Shown here piece by piece: positions 1 through 11,174 of a DNA stretch of 64,000 bases. The stretch is from Limnephilus marmoratus. Taxonomy: Eukaryota; Arthropoda; Insecta; Trichoptera; Limnephilidae. Below the pieces are notes generated by a model that saw nothing but the letters and a program-made list of their open reading frames with translations, ran no database searches and was not told where the DNA came from. A program made the translations under genes and the position numbers. The stretch is from contig OU862909.1 in assembly GCA_917880885.1 (NCBI GenBank), forward strand, positions 32,238,405 to 32,302,404, written 5' to 3'. Each line of letters begins with the position of its first letter. Position 1 is the stretch's first letter.

Positions 1-436
1 GTAAATTGGTTGAAACATAACGATAATTGTTAGAAGTGTCGGAAATAAGTCCAGCCGCCTGGTAGCTTTCATCGAAAACGCTGCACAATCCTTTTGGGAT
101 ATAACAAAACAATTAATGGTGGGATATTCCTCTTTTATAGATGTACAAAAAAGTCCGCGAAGGCATATATCTATCTTTTACGGATAGCTTACTATACACA
201 TTATATCTAAAATGCAATTGATAAGAATAATAAGATAAGAAGATAGAATGCGTATAGTAAAAGATAGATATATGCCATCGCGGACTTTTTTGTAGATCTA
301 TAAAAGAGGAATATCCCACCAAGCGTTGTTTTGTTATATCCCAAAAGGATTAGGCAGCGTTTTCGATGAAAGCTACCAGGCGGCTGGAATTTTTCCGACA
401 CTTCTAACAATTATCGTTATGTTTCAACCAATTTAC
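1..436. repeat. Large palindrome / foldback element
   Basis: The two halves are reverse complements: the first bases (GTAAATTGGTTGAAACATAA) return inverted at 417-436, and the inner segments such as the GGTGGGATATTCCTC block return at about 304-318. Arms are roughly 190 bases around a short AT-rich centre near 200-240. The left end coincides with the window edge, so the palindrome may extend further left. The ORFs on the minus strand here are arms of the hairpin, not genes. Confidence 0.85.
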
Positions 437-610
437 ACAAATCCTTGACAAATTACATACGTAAACCTTCCTCACGAAACACTCTATCTATTGGTGAAAA
501 CCGCATGAAAATCCGTTCAGTAGTTTTCGAGTTTATCGCGAACAGACAGACAGACAGACAGACAGACAGAAAGACGGCGCGGGGGACTTTACTTTATAAT
601 ATGTAGAGAT
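437..610 (+). repeat. RTE-like retroelement 3' tail with (CAGA)n
   Basis: The stretch reads like the 3' end of an abundant insect RTE-type LINE or its SINE: a motif around ACCGCATGAAAATCCGTT, a CAGA microsatellite at about 543-572 and the terminal ATATGTAG motif. The match is from memory of the family. The next 400 bases (611-1040) are AT-rich with nothing recognised. Confidence 0.55.
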
Positions 611-1040
611 AAAAAAGGTTTAAAAATAGCCCACCTTAAGTTTTTTTCTAATTAAAATTACAATAACGAAAAAGATAAAAGCACTTACATATTTTATTAG
701 ACAATTAAATCTAAATGGATTTATTGTGTTGTGTGTATCATACGTGTGAGTTGACATGTTTGTAAATAATAATGTTTAAAATGTTAGATATATCGCTTGC
801 TGAGGTTTGATTTGTACTCCTGTATTTTTGAGTTTCTTTAAGCAGTAAATACAAAAAAGGATGTGTTAGTTCGTTCAAAATTCAATCAAAAATGTTGGTC
901 TTTTACCTATAGATAGATTTACCTACACATTTTTTTTAAATATTTATTACAGTCAGTTTGAAATAAAGGAAACAAATATATAATTTTTTTAAACTTCAAA
1001 ACTTTTTATTTTTATTTTCAACTTTATAAAACCTTAAATT

Positions 1041-1080
1041 GTAATATTTAATTACATGAAGACAATATTAGCGAAACTTC
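1041..1080 (-). repeat. 3' fragment of tRNA-derived SINE
   Basis: The GACAATATTAGCGAAACTT segment matches the 3' body of the SINEs at 27174-27323 and 28309-28425. Only the tail is present. Confidence 0.45.
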
Positions 1081-1194
1081 AACCCAAGGCTTCAGGCCCA
1101 ACTTCATAGTACAAAAAAAAGTGCAAAAATCACTTACTTCGCAATTTTTGCAATAAAATAAAAGCACTTAGAAAAAAAACCAACAACGCTAAAG

Positions 1195-2645
1195 GCTTTG
1201 TACCAGTTCACATAAGGAAAAAGGTTGAAGCAAACGTTTTACGTATGAGAAAAGCTATAGTTTGAGCAGTAAATTACAGAAAAGAGCAAGAAAACACGGC
1301 ACAAAGTGATAAAGTAAAAAATCTGAAAATGGACAAAAAAATGCCGCAAACCATGTTTTTGGTGATCATACAAAATGTTCGTCATACTATTGCAAGTCGG
1401 AGAAGTATACTAATGATCCAAATTTAGTAAGCGATCTTCAAGATTGTGGAACAGGACTGATATTCAACAATTATTGTCGTCTCTAATAGCAAATGCAGAA
1501 AGTCTTATTATTAACGTGACAAATAACACTGTGGAGCAATTCAACAACGTTATAGCCAAATTTATAGGCGGAAAAAGAGCAAATTTTACAAAAATGGGAT
1601 AACTTCAGCAGTTGAGCTTCTTGAGCAGTAACTTCGTGGAATAGTGAAATGACAACCCATTCACGAATACAAAAAAAATCCAAGGCCACAGTCCTGGCAA
1701 CTACACGAAGCATTTTATTGAAAGAAAACGACGTTCGAAGGAGACAATACAGAGGTGTCGAAAAATAAAACTAAGGTATTACGAAAACACAACAGAAAAG
1801 AGAAAAAAAGTTACAGGGCCTGATGAAAATTATGGTCAATTGGAATTAGATCCAGATATGCCAGCTGAATTATTTGAAACGATAAAGAGGAATTTTTCAA
1901 AGAATTATCTCCATCGAATAAGGATGAACTCGAAAGGAATACGGTGGGCCAAAGCAATAATAATTTGTGGACAATTGAAAGGCGTAAGCGGCTTACAGCT
2001 TCTAACTTTGGACAAAAATATGTAAGCTACGGCCAAAAACTTCAGTTGCGAGAGTATTAAACTCGCTACTGTACTCGCCATTTAGAGGAAATATGGCCAC
2101 AAATTATGGGAAAGAAAATGAAAACCAAGCAATTGAGCAATTTACAAAAGAAACAAAATTAGAGGTATTCGCCTGTGGACTATTTATCGATGAAAACAAA
2201 AACTTTTTAGCGGCAAGTCCGGATGGCCTTTTTGGCAAGGATTCTATAATTGAAGTGAAATGCCCATATAGTATAGTAAATATGTCACCAGAAGAAGGAT
2301 TTGAACAAAAAAAATTGATAACTGTAAAATTGAAGACAATGCTTCAACATTAAAACGGAATCACAATTACTTCTACCAAGTACAAGGCCAGTTACACATT
2401 ACTCGTCGTAAATACTGTTATTTTGTCGTGTGGAGTCCTAAAGGTTTGCCGTATGAAAAAATTGAAAGGGACGATTCAATCTGGCAAAAAATTGAACCAC
2501 TGTTAGAAAAACTTCTACCACCAATGCCTTTTACCAGAAACAATTGACGGTCGCATATCAAGAAATTTACCGGCGAGAGAAAGATCTAAATCATAAATTG
2601 TTTAAAATTCATTGTATAGTGGTAAAAAATTTTGTACAATAAAGT
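1195..2645 (+). pseudogene. Decayed YqaJ-type (viral recombinase family) nuclease gene
   Basis: Broken reading frames on the plus strand keep the order of a multi-copy arthropod protein family with a C-terminal YqaJ domain. Near 1340-1420 there is a Cys/His-containing FGDH...YYC segment, near 1490-1600 a segment ending FIGGKRANFTKMG, near 1935-2030 a RKRLTASNFGQKY segment, and at 2093-2353 an open frame of 86 codons with the nuclease motifs ASPDGLFG and IEVKCP (Asp, Glu-x-Lys of the PD-(D/E)XK fold). Several stops and frameshifts break the gene, and the frame stops at 2351 in mid-domain, continuing as YQVQGQLHI in another frame. An AATAAA lies near 2638. The family was recognised from motif order; function in the host is unknown and this copy cannot make a full protein. 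Confidence 0.7.
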
Positions 2646-2702
2646 GTTTACAAACAAAAAATTTCAATTAATCACTGAAGGCAATGTAAGCGACTCTCAA
2701 CT

Positions 2703-3141
2703 AAAAATTTGAAACAGATTTTTTTTAAAAACATAAACCTCACATTGGAGGCACCGAGGAAAAATAATCGCTCAGGGACTTTGTTGGAGAAGTTGTTGGA
2801 CATCATTGGAGAAGCTGTGTGGAGGGTATTTTTAGGATAAGGAAGGAAAGGAAGTTTTGGGTAGGGAAAAGGTAGGTAAAAGTATGAAATGATGGTGGAG
2901 AGTCCAGCTGTAGAGATCAAAAGATCTTCCTCTTCCAGTTTCTCCCAATCCGGCCCGCCACGCAGTAAGTGGACAAAATTATCCGCCACCAAAACCCATG
3001 CAGACCTCATCCGTGAACCCGGGAACCCAGGCTCTGTCACCAAACATAGAGGACCACTTGCGGTGACCAAGTGGCGGGGGTGTTGGTTATCCAATAAATG
3101 GTTCCCGGGGCGATGGTACCTAAAACGCCTCCCAAATTGAA
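2703..3141 (-). repeat. CCCGGG-type dispersed retroposon, copy 1
   Basis: Reading the minus strand, the element begins at a GGTACCATCGCCCCGGGAAC motif and ends in CCTCC...poly(A) (poly(T) on plus at 2720-2728). Related copies lie at 39172-39509, 47021-47497, 56080-56466 and 58576-58957. The overlapping 163-codon and 83-codon ORFs are read-through of this repeat. Confidence 0.75.
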
Positions 3142-3434
3142 AATTTATTATAGTACTTGACATAAAAAAATTTAATTTTGCACAATTTTAGTATGAAAGC
3201 TCGGTCAGTATTGGTATACCGCGATGAGTCACTAAACAGAAAAAAAACGAATAAAAAATATCGATTACTCGGGCAAGGACAACACTAGTCTACCGATAAA
3301 ATTCTTTACATCACTACTTCGCATTTTATGTATGTATTTGTCAAAACCCACGTTCCCCGGCCCCCCTCAGGAGAAATGAGCGAAAGGGACACCTGCACGT
3401 CGGGCCGAAAATACCTAAATAAAATCTTCGAAAT

Positions 3435-3660
3435 CGATGTTTTGTATTCCCCATTTTTCTTCTCCAAAACTGGACGGATTTAAAAAATTTTTTTCACTAA
3501 CTGTATTAAAAGAAAATATTCTATGTCGGTACGTTTTGCTTTTTTTCAAAATACATTGTTTAGTTTGTATACTGAACGTTTTTTGACGGCGTTTAAATTA
3601 GGCAATTTTATTCATTTTTGGAAGGTCGTAACTTCTATGAGAAGTAAATTATCAAAAAAA
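3435..3660 (+). repeat. Dispersed AT-rich repeat, copy A
   Basis: Shares blocks such as TTCTCCAAAACTGGA and TTTAGTTTGTATACTGAACG with 5462-5660 in the same orientation. Function unknown. The upstream stretch 3150-3434 holds no recognisable gene. Confidence 0.65.
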
Positions 3661-3867
3661 ACAAAACGTACCGACACGCTAGTGGTCAATATCTATATTA
3701 TGTAAAAAAAAATTTTGCTCTAGGGTCAAAATCCAGAGAGATAAACGGGGAATACGTTTGTATAGAAAAGCGCAGCTAGTATTTCCTCTTAAGCAATAAT
3801 ATCAATAACGTAAAACTTTCCGACACGATACTTCCTCACATGATAATTCATCACATAACACATTAGT

Positions 3868-4172
3868 AACATGGTTTGTGATAGAAAAGAAAGTGCCCCC
3901 TTCGTAGTGCCTACTCGCGTCACGGCAAAAAAACATCCCAGTTTTCAAGTAGTTTAGCGGCTACGCTAGGTTTGTGTAACATGGTTTGTGCCCCTTTATA
4001 CCGCCTGCTCGCGTCAAGGCAAGAAAACATCCCAGTTTTCAAGTAGTTTAGCGGCTACGCTAGGTTTGTGTAACATGGTTTGTGCCCCTTTATACCGCCT
4101 GCTCGCGTCAAGGCAAGAAAACATTCCAGTTTTCAAGTAGTTTAGCGGCTAGGTTTAATTAACATGGTTTGT
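3868..4172 (+). repeat. 94-bp minisatellite, three units
   Basis: A unit starting AACATGGTTTGTGCCCCTTT and containing CAAGTAGTTTAGCGGCTACG recurs with a 94-base period (for example CTACGC at 3961 and 4055); first and last units are diverged. Confidence 0.85.
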
Positions 4173-4319
4173 GATACAAAAGTGAGTAAAATTTATAAAA
4201 AATAATTACTTAAATTAGTTATTGATATTATTAGTACCTACTGTTGGTAGGTGAAGCAAAGCATGTTATATAGGGATGGACGTTGTTCCTGTATTTACTA
4301 AAACAACATCTAACCTTTA

Positions 4320-4437
4320 TGCGTTTCGCAGAGGTTGACAGAAATGATAGAACATAATCATCCTCCGTCCTGCAAAACATGCCTCCCGTCTTATTCACAT
4401 CCATACATCTCCTCATACATACTCTTCCATTTTTCAA
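4320..4437 (-). pseudogene. RTE-type LINE C-terminal relic
   Basis: The minus-strand peptide CMRRCMDVNKTGG resembles the C-terminal CMRRCMNVNEARS of the larger relic at 7264-7955, so this looks like a short fragment of the same non-LTR family. Confidence 0.4.
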
Positions 4438-4439
4438 CT

Positions 4440-5460
4440 GTTTGAGGAGCCGTCAATAATAACATCTATCTATAACATCTATTGCTTAATGCCAACACTT
4501 AATTTTATGTGGTGTAACATCTTTCTTGTTTTTCTATGACTTGTAGTGTCAGAATACGTTCAAAATGGCTTGTTTTCCTGTGTGTGTATAGAAAATTTTA
4601 AAGTCGTGTAATTCAGTTAATATTGCTTGCCGACGCCTAATTCTTTTAGATTCAGATTTTCCGGCCCATAGTTAGTATAAAAATAACTAGCTTTATTATC
4701 TAGGAATGCCGCCCCTAAACCGAACTTTACCCAGGATTTGTTATTATATCATTATAATATTCTTAACCTAATACTTGATGAGTCCTAGGTAAAGTCCTCT
4801 ATTTGAAAATATATTACGTTTTATTTTAAATTATCAAGAAAAATTTAATGTTAATAAGTATGCAGATAAACAGCACTTGTTTTTTCAGCAGCAAAAATGT
4901 TGCCAGTCATGTGTCGGTACGTATCTCAGAACCAAAATTCGCTAGGCCCGATGCGCCGCGCCGCTGGACTCTGAACTGAAACTTTATGAAATGTATTCAG
5001 GTGCCGCGTGTGGGATTCGGTTCCCTCGTAATAGTTGCTTTAGTGTTACCAAGTTGGATTATTTATGATTAGGTACAATTATTAAAATATGTTTTTTACT
5101 AACTGTATTAGAAAAAAAAACTTCTACGTCCGGCTGATAATACCTAAAATAATTTTTATTTTATTTTAAATACATAAACGGCTATACTGCCTTTTATAAA
5201 TAAACATATAATAGAGTACAAAAGTAAGAAAAATAATATCATTACATAATAGTAGTTTTAAACTTAAAAATAACATACAATTATTTTATGTATCACAACA
5301 AAAAATAACAAAAAAGAACAATGAGAAATATCATCATATCATTTCAACATGTCCATATTGCGTATATAAAGTTACATTATGGAAAAATAATTTTTGAGTA
5401 CATGTTTATATTGCGCTAATTTTAAGAAATAAATGTCGTAATAAATAATAATAAATAATC
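4440..5460. other. AT-rich stretch, nothing recognised
   Basis: No ORF, RNA gene or clear repeat boundary was found. A short segment near 5092-5160 resembles part of the 3435-3660 repeat. Confidence 0.5.
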
Positions 5461-5461
5461 A

Positions 5462-5660
5462 TCAAAATCGAAGTTTTGTTTTCCCCATTTTCCTTCTCCA
5501 AAACTGGAACGTTTTTTATTTTTTTTTACCTACCGTATTAGAAGAAAATGTACCATGTCTGTATATTTTGCTTTTTTTATAAATACATCGTTTAGTTTGT
5601 ATACTGAACGTCTGTTGATGGCGTTCAAACCATGCAATTTTGTCATTTAAATACTCGTGA
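5462..5660 (+). repeat. Dispersed AT-rich repeat, copy B
   Basis: Second copy of the repeat at 3435-3660, sharing the TTCTCCAAAACTGGA and TTTAGTTTGTATACTGAACG blocks. Confidence 0.65.
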
Positions 5661-5736
5661 CTCTATATTATATTAATGATAAACAAGAAAAGCTGCTCAT
5701 AAAAAACCCAAAATTCTTTCTTTTTTTAAATCCATT

Positions 5737-5833
5737 TTATTTTAGATTTAGACCACGAGCCGCCACTGAATTATAACACATTTCGTACACTTCTTCCAGA
5801 GAGAGATTGTACATAATGTCATTGTTCTGGTAT
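5737..5833 (-). CDS. Candidate 3'-terminal exon of an unidentified gene
   Basis: On the minus strand a pyrimidine-rich tract (complement of 5850-5895) leads to a splice acceptor AG at 5834-5835, followed by 31 codons that read like ordinary protein, including NLSLEEVYEMCYNSVAARG, then a TAA at 5737-5739 overlapping an AATAAA. The exon enters after one base of a split codon, which does not match the phase left by NDUFV1 exon 2, and the peptide is not the NDUFV1 C-terminus. It may be a nested gene's last exon, a captured exon or part of a mobile element. I do not recognise the protein. Confidence 0.4.
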
Positions 5834-6288
5834 CTATTGTCTTTTTAGTTTTCAGACAAGACGTGGGAGAAGGAAGAAGATGAACGTCCATACGAGTTCT
5901 CATTGGGACTAGTTTAGAAATGGTGAGTTTTGAAAAAAGGTTAATTGTACTTTTTAACGAATGTTTTATACAGTTTTAGACCTAGAGCAAGTTAAAAATT
6001 GGAATACAGAAGTGTGAAAAGAGTTTCATTAATTACCAATACGGTAGATTTCATCAACGGCTATCGCTGAACATAACCAAACAGAAAAATGATTCTCCTA
6101 TAAACATTTCAAACACGAAATCTCACCCTCCCATGGAATAACTTATTAAGTAAAAGGTAAATTACCAAATAAGATAACAATAAAGAGGGCTAGACAAGCA
6201 GTACTGGTATTTCATCTATTAATTTACCTATATTTACTAAATTACAGCAGGATTATTTGTATAGGTACACATGGTAAAGTTTGCTTAC

Positions 6289-6764
6289 TGACAATCCAGT
6301 CGGCTCCCTTCAGTAGGATCTCCTTGGTTTTGTACCAGTCTCCACGCTTGACAGATCCCTTCAGGCGCCAGTCATGACGTCCGTATAAATTGGTGAAGAT
6401 CCTATCTTCATCAGCCAACGGCCCGAATTTTGTTTTGGTCTGATTGTTCCTGACGGACACGCTGTTGAGCAGCGGACCCACCGCTCCTGAAACAAATAGA
6501 CAAAATAATTAAATACTTCTAAGTCACAGTTGCTAATACGAAATGACATTTAAATATTTGTATGAAAATCAAAACAACGGGAATCATTATGTAAGATCGA
6601 CATAAAACAGACAAGATGGAAAAAATATAAAAATTACAAAACAAGGTATTTGGTGAAATTATTTTGCATAAAAAAGAAACGTTTATGTTTTAAAAGGTTA
6701 CAAATTAATATTATTTACCTAGATTTCTAGGAGCGTGAGTAAACCTCGTTAGGGCACCAGCCAT
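6289..6764 (-). CDS. NDUFV1: NADH dehydrogenase flavoprotein 1, first two coding exons
   Basis: NDUFV1 is the FMN- and NADH-binding 51-kDa subunit of mitochondrial complex I. Exon 1 (6719-6764) starts at the ATG complement of 6762-6764 and encodes a basic presequence, [14 protein letters not shown]; exon 2 (6289-6486) adds 66 residues. The junctions are GT-AG: donor GTAAAT after 6719, acceptor CAG before 6486, donor GTAAGC after 6289. Exon 2 carries the family block [20 protein letters not shown] followed by [14 protein letters not shown]. About 81 of the usual 460-480 residues are present; the next segment (RGRGGAGFP, FMN-binding) is not visible between 1 and 6288, so later exons must lie left of the window or the copy is truncated. 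A later in-frame methionine is only an artefact of reading exon 2 alone. Confidence 0.88.
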
Positions 6765-7150
6765 TTTTACTTTTCTGACACAAAGTCAGATGAAAGGTGT
6801 TGCCCTTAAAAATTTAAAAGTAATGTATTTTCCCATTACAGCAATGATACCATATACCAAAAAGTAAAATAAAGACCTTGTTGGGGTAAACAATACGTTT
6901 TTCCGCATTTTGAAGGAAAACCATGTTTTTCGCAAACTTTTTATTGAGAATAAATATTAGAAAATAACGGTACCTAAATGAAATATCTATAATGCTTTAT
7001 TAAAAACAAAATTTTATAATTATTTTCCTTTGATTAATTCAAAATAATTATGTTCATGAAAAAAATAAATCAGCACGAATAAATAAAAAGGCGGCCCGCC
7101 CGGGTGCCACCCGATGGGGGGTGACAATTTTTTTTATGAAGGATGTTGTC
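6765..7150. other. NDUFV1 upstream region
   Basis: AT-rich 5' flank of NDUFV1; the untranslated leader and promoter should lie just above 6764. No TATA-like site could be assigned with confidence. A GC-rich patch at 7090-7126 is unexplained. Confidence 0.35.
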
Positions 7151-7263
7151 ATCAAAATATTGTACACATGATCACGGTCTGATATTTATATATTCGTAGC
7201 TCTATTATAGCTCCCCGTGGAGTGCCCCGAATTTTGTGTCTAACGGTCGTTTTATAGTAAAAT

Positions 7264-7955
7264 TTAAAAATTATGTGCAACACAGTTATGAATGATGAGT
7301 ATTTGGAGCAGGTGGATGAGTTTGTGTACTTGGGAAGTATGTTTACGAGAGATGGAAGGGCTGACAGAGATATCGAAAGAAGGATAAATGCAGGCAACTC
7401 TATTAATGGAGGACTGAACGCCGTAGGCGCAAACAAAAAACTGTCCAAAGAAGCGAAGTTAGCCGTCCATAATGGAGTGCTGGTACCTACCCTGATGTAT
7501 GGCAGTGAGGCATGGAACTGGCAGAGGAAGGATGAAAGTAGACTGAATGCTGTAGAAATGAGATCCCTGAGGCGTATGTGTGGTAAAACCATGTACGATC
7601 GTGTGAGAAATGTGGAGATCCGCGAAGAATGAGAGGCTGATGTAAGCGTAATGAGTAAGATTAAGAAAGGGACGCTCAGATGGTTTGGGCATGTAGAGCG
7701 AATAAACGAGGAAAGGAGTGTAAGGAGAATATATGACGCAAATGTGAATGGAAGAAGAAGTCGGGGACGCCCGATAAAGACATGGCACGACCAAGTGAAT
7801 CAGATACTTGAGTCGGGCCATGTGCAGAGTCGGAATAATAGAAGAGCATGTATGAGACGATGTATGAATGTGAATGAGGCAAGGAGTGTGTGCCAAGATC
7901 GAGTTGTTTGGCGGTCCATCCTCTCTGCCTACCCCTGCGGGGAAACGGCGTGATG
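7264..7955 (+). pseudogene. RTE-like non-LTR retrotransposon, C-terminal part of pol
   Basis: One frame runs through this segment, broken by a single TGA at 7630-7632. Before the stop are the post-RT motifs FVYLGSMFTRDGRADRDIER and VLVPTLMYGSEAW; after it KKGTLRWFGHVERI, RRSRGRPIKTWHDQV and RACMRRCMNVNEARSVC. This order is typical of the C-terminus of RTE-type LINE proteins. The endonuclease and catalytic RT domains are missing. The stop replaces what is usually a Cys codon in the EEC segment. The 3' flank to 8233 has TAAATAAA-rich repeats and an A-rich run, fitting a LINE 3' end. Confidence 0.8.
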
Positions 7956-8270
7956 GTTAGTTAATTAACGGTGGCAACCTAGTGTAAATAAATATATCAC
8001 CAAGGAAACAGTAAATAAATGCATCACCAAGCAACGGAAAAATAACAACCAGTGCAAATAAAAATCTGGTGATAGATCGATCACTGAAATATAAATAAAA
8101 CTGTATTAATGTAAATGGTACGCAAATAAATAGTGTCACAGACAATTGTGTTGTTTTCAATAGTTTTGTGAACGCAGAACGTAACTAAAAACGAAACAAT
8201 TGGTGTCAGATGTGGGGTTACAAAAAAAAAAAAAACTACAACAGTGGCAGTTCGGATCATTATCATAATA

Positions 8271-9497
8271 GTAGGGGAGGCGAAGCAGGGATTTTGGGAT
8301 TTACTCAAGCGCGTCAGATTAACTAAGGGGAGATACCTCATGACCTTGTTATGGACTACCACCATATATGAACCCATAATATTGGTGGGTGCGGCTAGGA
8401 CAACCGATCAGATTAGTAAAAAAAAATCGATACCTGTAGTTACTCGAGCGTGTCAGATTAAGATAATGTGAGTTAATTACATGCAGAAAAGTTTACATTT
8501 CAATAATCTGACGATTTGAACGTAACGTAAGAAAGTTAGCGAGTCACAAAGTTGCAAAAAAAAAACGTCACATGGATTTACTCAAGCGCGGTTAATTTTT
8601 TTTTATTTTGAAGGAAATAATGTAAGGATCATGGAAATAATATTATCTGACGATTTCCACATGCCGAAGTGGCTAAACTTCGTATTTCCCCTCCGCGCTT
8701 CGGTTACCTTCGGGCGCTTGTTCTCTAGGTAGATATATTCTGTCCATTATACGTCAATGGTCGCAGTCAGAGCCTAATTAACCGTTGGGTCGCGCGTTCG
8801 CATTCGTAGATTTACAACGCTTTGGTTAATTAATTTTGTAAAGAAGTTTAATAAATAAAATATTTCTTTTTATCATTATACCCATATTATTTTTTGTTCA
8901 TTGTTCTATTCAGTAATAAAAACAACAACAAAAAAATCTTTTTTTTTTTAAAACCGTCAGATTAAGAAAATCCCTCCACATAATCGTCAGATTATTGGTC
9001 AGCACAACAAGGACATCATGCTGAACCTTCTGTATAAAAATCTGACGAGCTCGAGTAAGTCAAGGTCACGATTTTTTTTTACATTTTTAAAAATCAGCCA
9101 TGAGTTTAGGTTACGTCCAAATCGTCAGATTATTGAAATGTAAACTTTTATGCATGTAATTAACTCACATTACCTTAATCTGACACGCTCGAATAAATCA
9201 ATTTTTTTTCAATTTTCTACCTCTTCATACGGCCACCCCCACCACTCAAGTCGTCAGATTAATATCTTCCCGTTATCAGAAACACGTAGGGCGTATACGG
9301 TATTAAAATCTGACGAGCTCGAGTATGTCATGGTGACGATTTTTTTTACATGTTTGAAAATTTATACTCGCTCTCCCCACCACTGGAATGGCATACATCA
9401 TATAAACTTTTTTTCTTTTTAGCATCTAATCTTTGCAATCCAATAGGTCCCCACGACGCTCGAGTAACTACCCATTTAGCGTCAATGCCTCCCCTAC
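8271..9497 (+). mobile_element. 1.23-kb element with CTCGAG...GTCAGATT repeats, copy 1
   Basis: Begins GTAGGGGAGGC and ends with its complement GCCTCCCCTAC, flanked by TA on both sides. Inside, a motif close to ACTCGAGCGTGTCAGATTA recurs about eleven times in both orientations (for example near 8300, 8440, 9037, 9178, 9307). No transposase is encoded; the small ORFs resemble nothing known. The copy at 12192-13416 is the same element in reverse with only scattered mismatches. Superfamily not determined; the TA flank would fit Tc1/mariner-type integration, but the TIR is short. Confidence 0.8.
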
Positions 9498-10134
9498 TAT
9501 TATTTATCATCTCCCGGGAGCAGCGAAGCAGTGTAGTGAGCACAGGGCCGTAGCTAAGGGGAGGGGGGCGTTAGGGGGCAATGCCCTACCTTAAAATACC
9601 TGTGCCCTACCTTAAGAAATACCATCGACTATGATAATATACTAGTAAACTGTTCATTGTTTGACATGATTGAAAAAAAAACTACTATTAGTGTAGCGTA
9701 GCGACATCTAACTAAACAGCTTTGAATTAACCAAAGAATCATATTATAGGTATCAAATCTTTATTCTGCCCATAGATGGAATTGAAGTAAGTGGTGAGAG
9801 GCTATGCGCGTATTGCAATCACTGCTTAGGGGGAACTCCCAAACAGTTTGGAGATGTTATTCAACGGTTGAGTCATAAATAAACCAATCCCTAGATCGAT
9901 ATCTTCAGGCCTTCTCCATACTACCTAAACGGTTTGTCATCAGATCAAGCACTTGCATACTGCTCGCTAACAACGTATGCAGGGACAATAGGGGTCTAGT
10001 TTTAGTTAATTATAATTGTTGGGTCGTTCTATAAAAAATAAGAGTCCTTGTTAAATAGTAACCTTCTGTTACTCACACCGGGCGGGTATGTGGTGGATAA
10101 CATCCAATTCACTTCAAATAAGAGAACGTTTTCC
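9498..10134. other. Transposon debris
   Basis: Holds a CAGGGCCGTAGCTAAGG terminus-like motif at about 9542 that resembles hAT element ends, then AT-rich sequence with nothing recognised. Confidence 0.35.
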
Positions 10135-10446
10135 TTCAAAATGTGTCAGCAGATGAATCCACAACTGAAAATTTACATTCTGATCACAAAACTGGTTTTA
10201 AATTAAGGGTGAATCTGCTGGCGTGTCCACAGATTTAATTAGTATTACTCTCATATAATGCGTAGTATGGTTTTCCTACGAATTATGAATTTTGTGGAAT
10301 GGTTTGAAATAAAATTTTTAACTCCACTCGAAATATTACAACAGTTTTCTTCGAAATGTGTCAGCAGATTAATCCGCTACTGAAATTTTGACAGATCATT
10401 CGGAACATGAAACTGGTTTTAACCCAGGAGTTAATCTGCTAAGTCC
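10135..10446 (+). repeat. Two imperfect ~100-bp direct repeats
   Basis: A block starting near 10140 (ATGTGTCAGCAGATGAATCC) and ending ...AATCTGCTGG recurs at about 10358-10441. Each unit has inverted ends (GTCAGCAGATTAATCC and TTAATCTGCT). Origin unknown. Confidence 0.6.
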
Positions 10447-10737
10447 TCAGCTTAAGCTCAGATACTACACCCAGAACAAGAAAATGGTTTTCCTCTTACT
10501 TTTGTACTTGGAACACGTGGATGGTTTGATGATCCATTGGAACACGTGACGATCCATGAAACTTTATTAGAATTGTCGCGCATCGCCCACGGACCTCTCT
10601 CAATCATTCTCACTGAATATTAGTCATAAAAAATCCAAGCACAAAACAAAATTCAACCCGGACGGTGTTGCCAGTCGCTGCAGTTATCAAGATGACATTA
10701 TTATACATTCATTTGAAGAAAGGGGATTCCCCAGGTT

Positions 10738-11162
10738 TGTCACAGAATAAGTAATGAAAAATTCCGTGCTAAGGGACGTACTTGACTTACTTTAACCAGT
10801 GATTCCTGACATTATTTGGAGTAAAAAATGTAAATAAAATTTTAGTCTCCGGTGACATTTTGTGAGTTTTTTAATTTATTTTTTCTACAAAAACATAAAA
10901 AAATGGTAGGTGTTGGACAGTTGGAGGCGGTGTTAGGGGTTGGTCGGTTACTCGGCTGAGTGACTAGTGACGACATGCAGAAGAATTTTTTTTGTTTGAT
11001 TTTGAAGAAAAAAATTTTGAAAAAAAAAAAGTCACCCAAGAAGTCACCGGAGACCAAAATTTCATTAACATTTTTTACTCCAAATAATGTCAGTAAGCAC
11101 TGGTTAAAGTAAGTCAAGTACGTCCCTTAGCACGGAATTTTTCGTTACTTATTCTGTGACAA
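10738..11162. mobile_element. Foldback element, copy 1
   Basis: Arms of about 110-120 bases are inverted copies: TTGTCACAGAATAAG at 10738 returns inverted at the right end, followed inward by AAGGGACGTACTTGACTTAC and ACATTATTTGGAGTAAAAAA. The inner arms match the element at 26443-26794, but the outermost 30 bases do not, so this is a longer variant or a composite. Confidence 0.8.
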
Positions 11163-11174
11163 GTAGACTGTGAG

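Noticed and set aside
2672..3163. 163-codon minus ORF as a gene
   Set aside because: It is the CCCGGG-type retroposon read through; the same peptide pieces recur at 47079-47354 and elsewhere.
5844..5914. Plus-strand exon reading SDKTWEKEEDERPYEF with an acceptor before it
   Set aside because: Its purine-rich sequence is the complement of the pyrimidine tract of the better-supported minus-strand exon at 5737-5833; both cannot be real and the latter has a stop with a polyadenylation signal.
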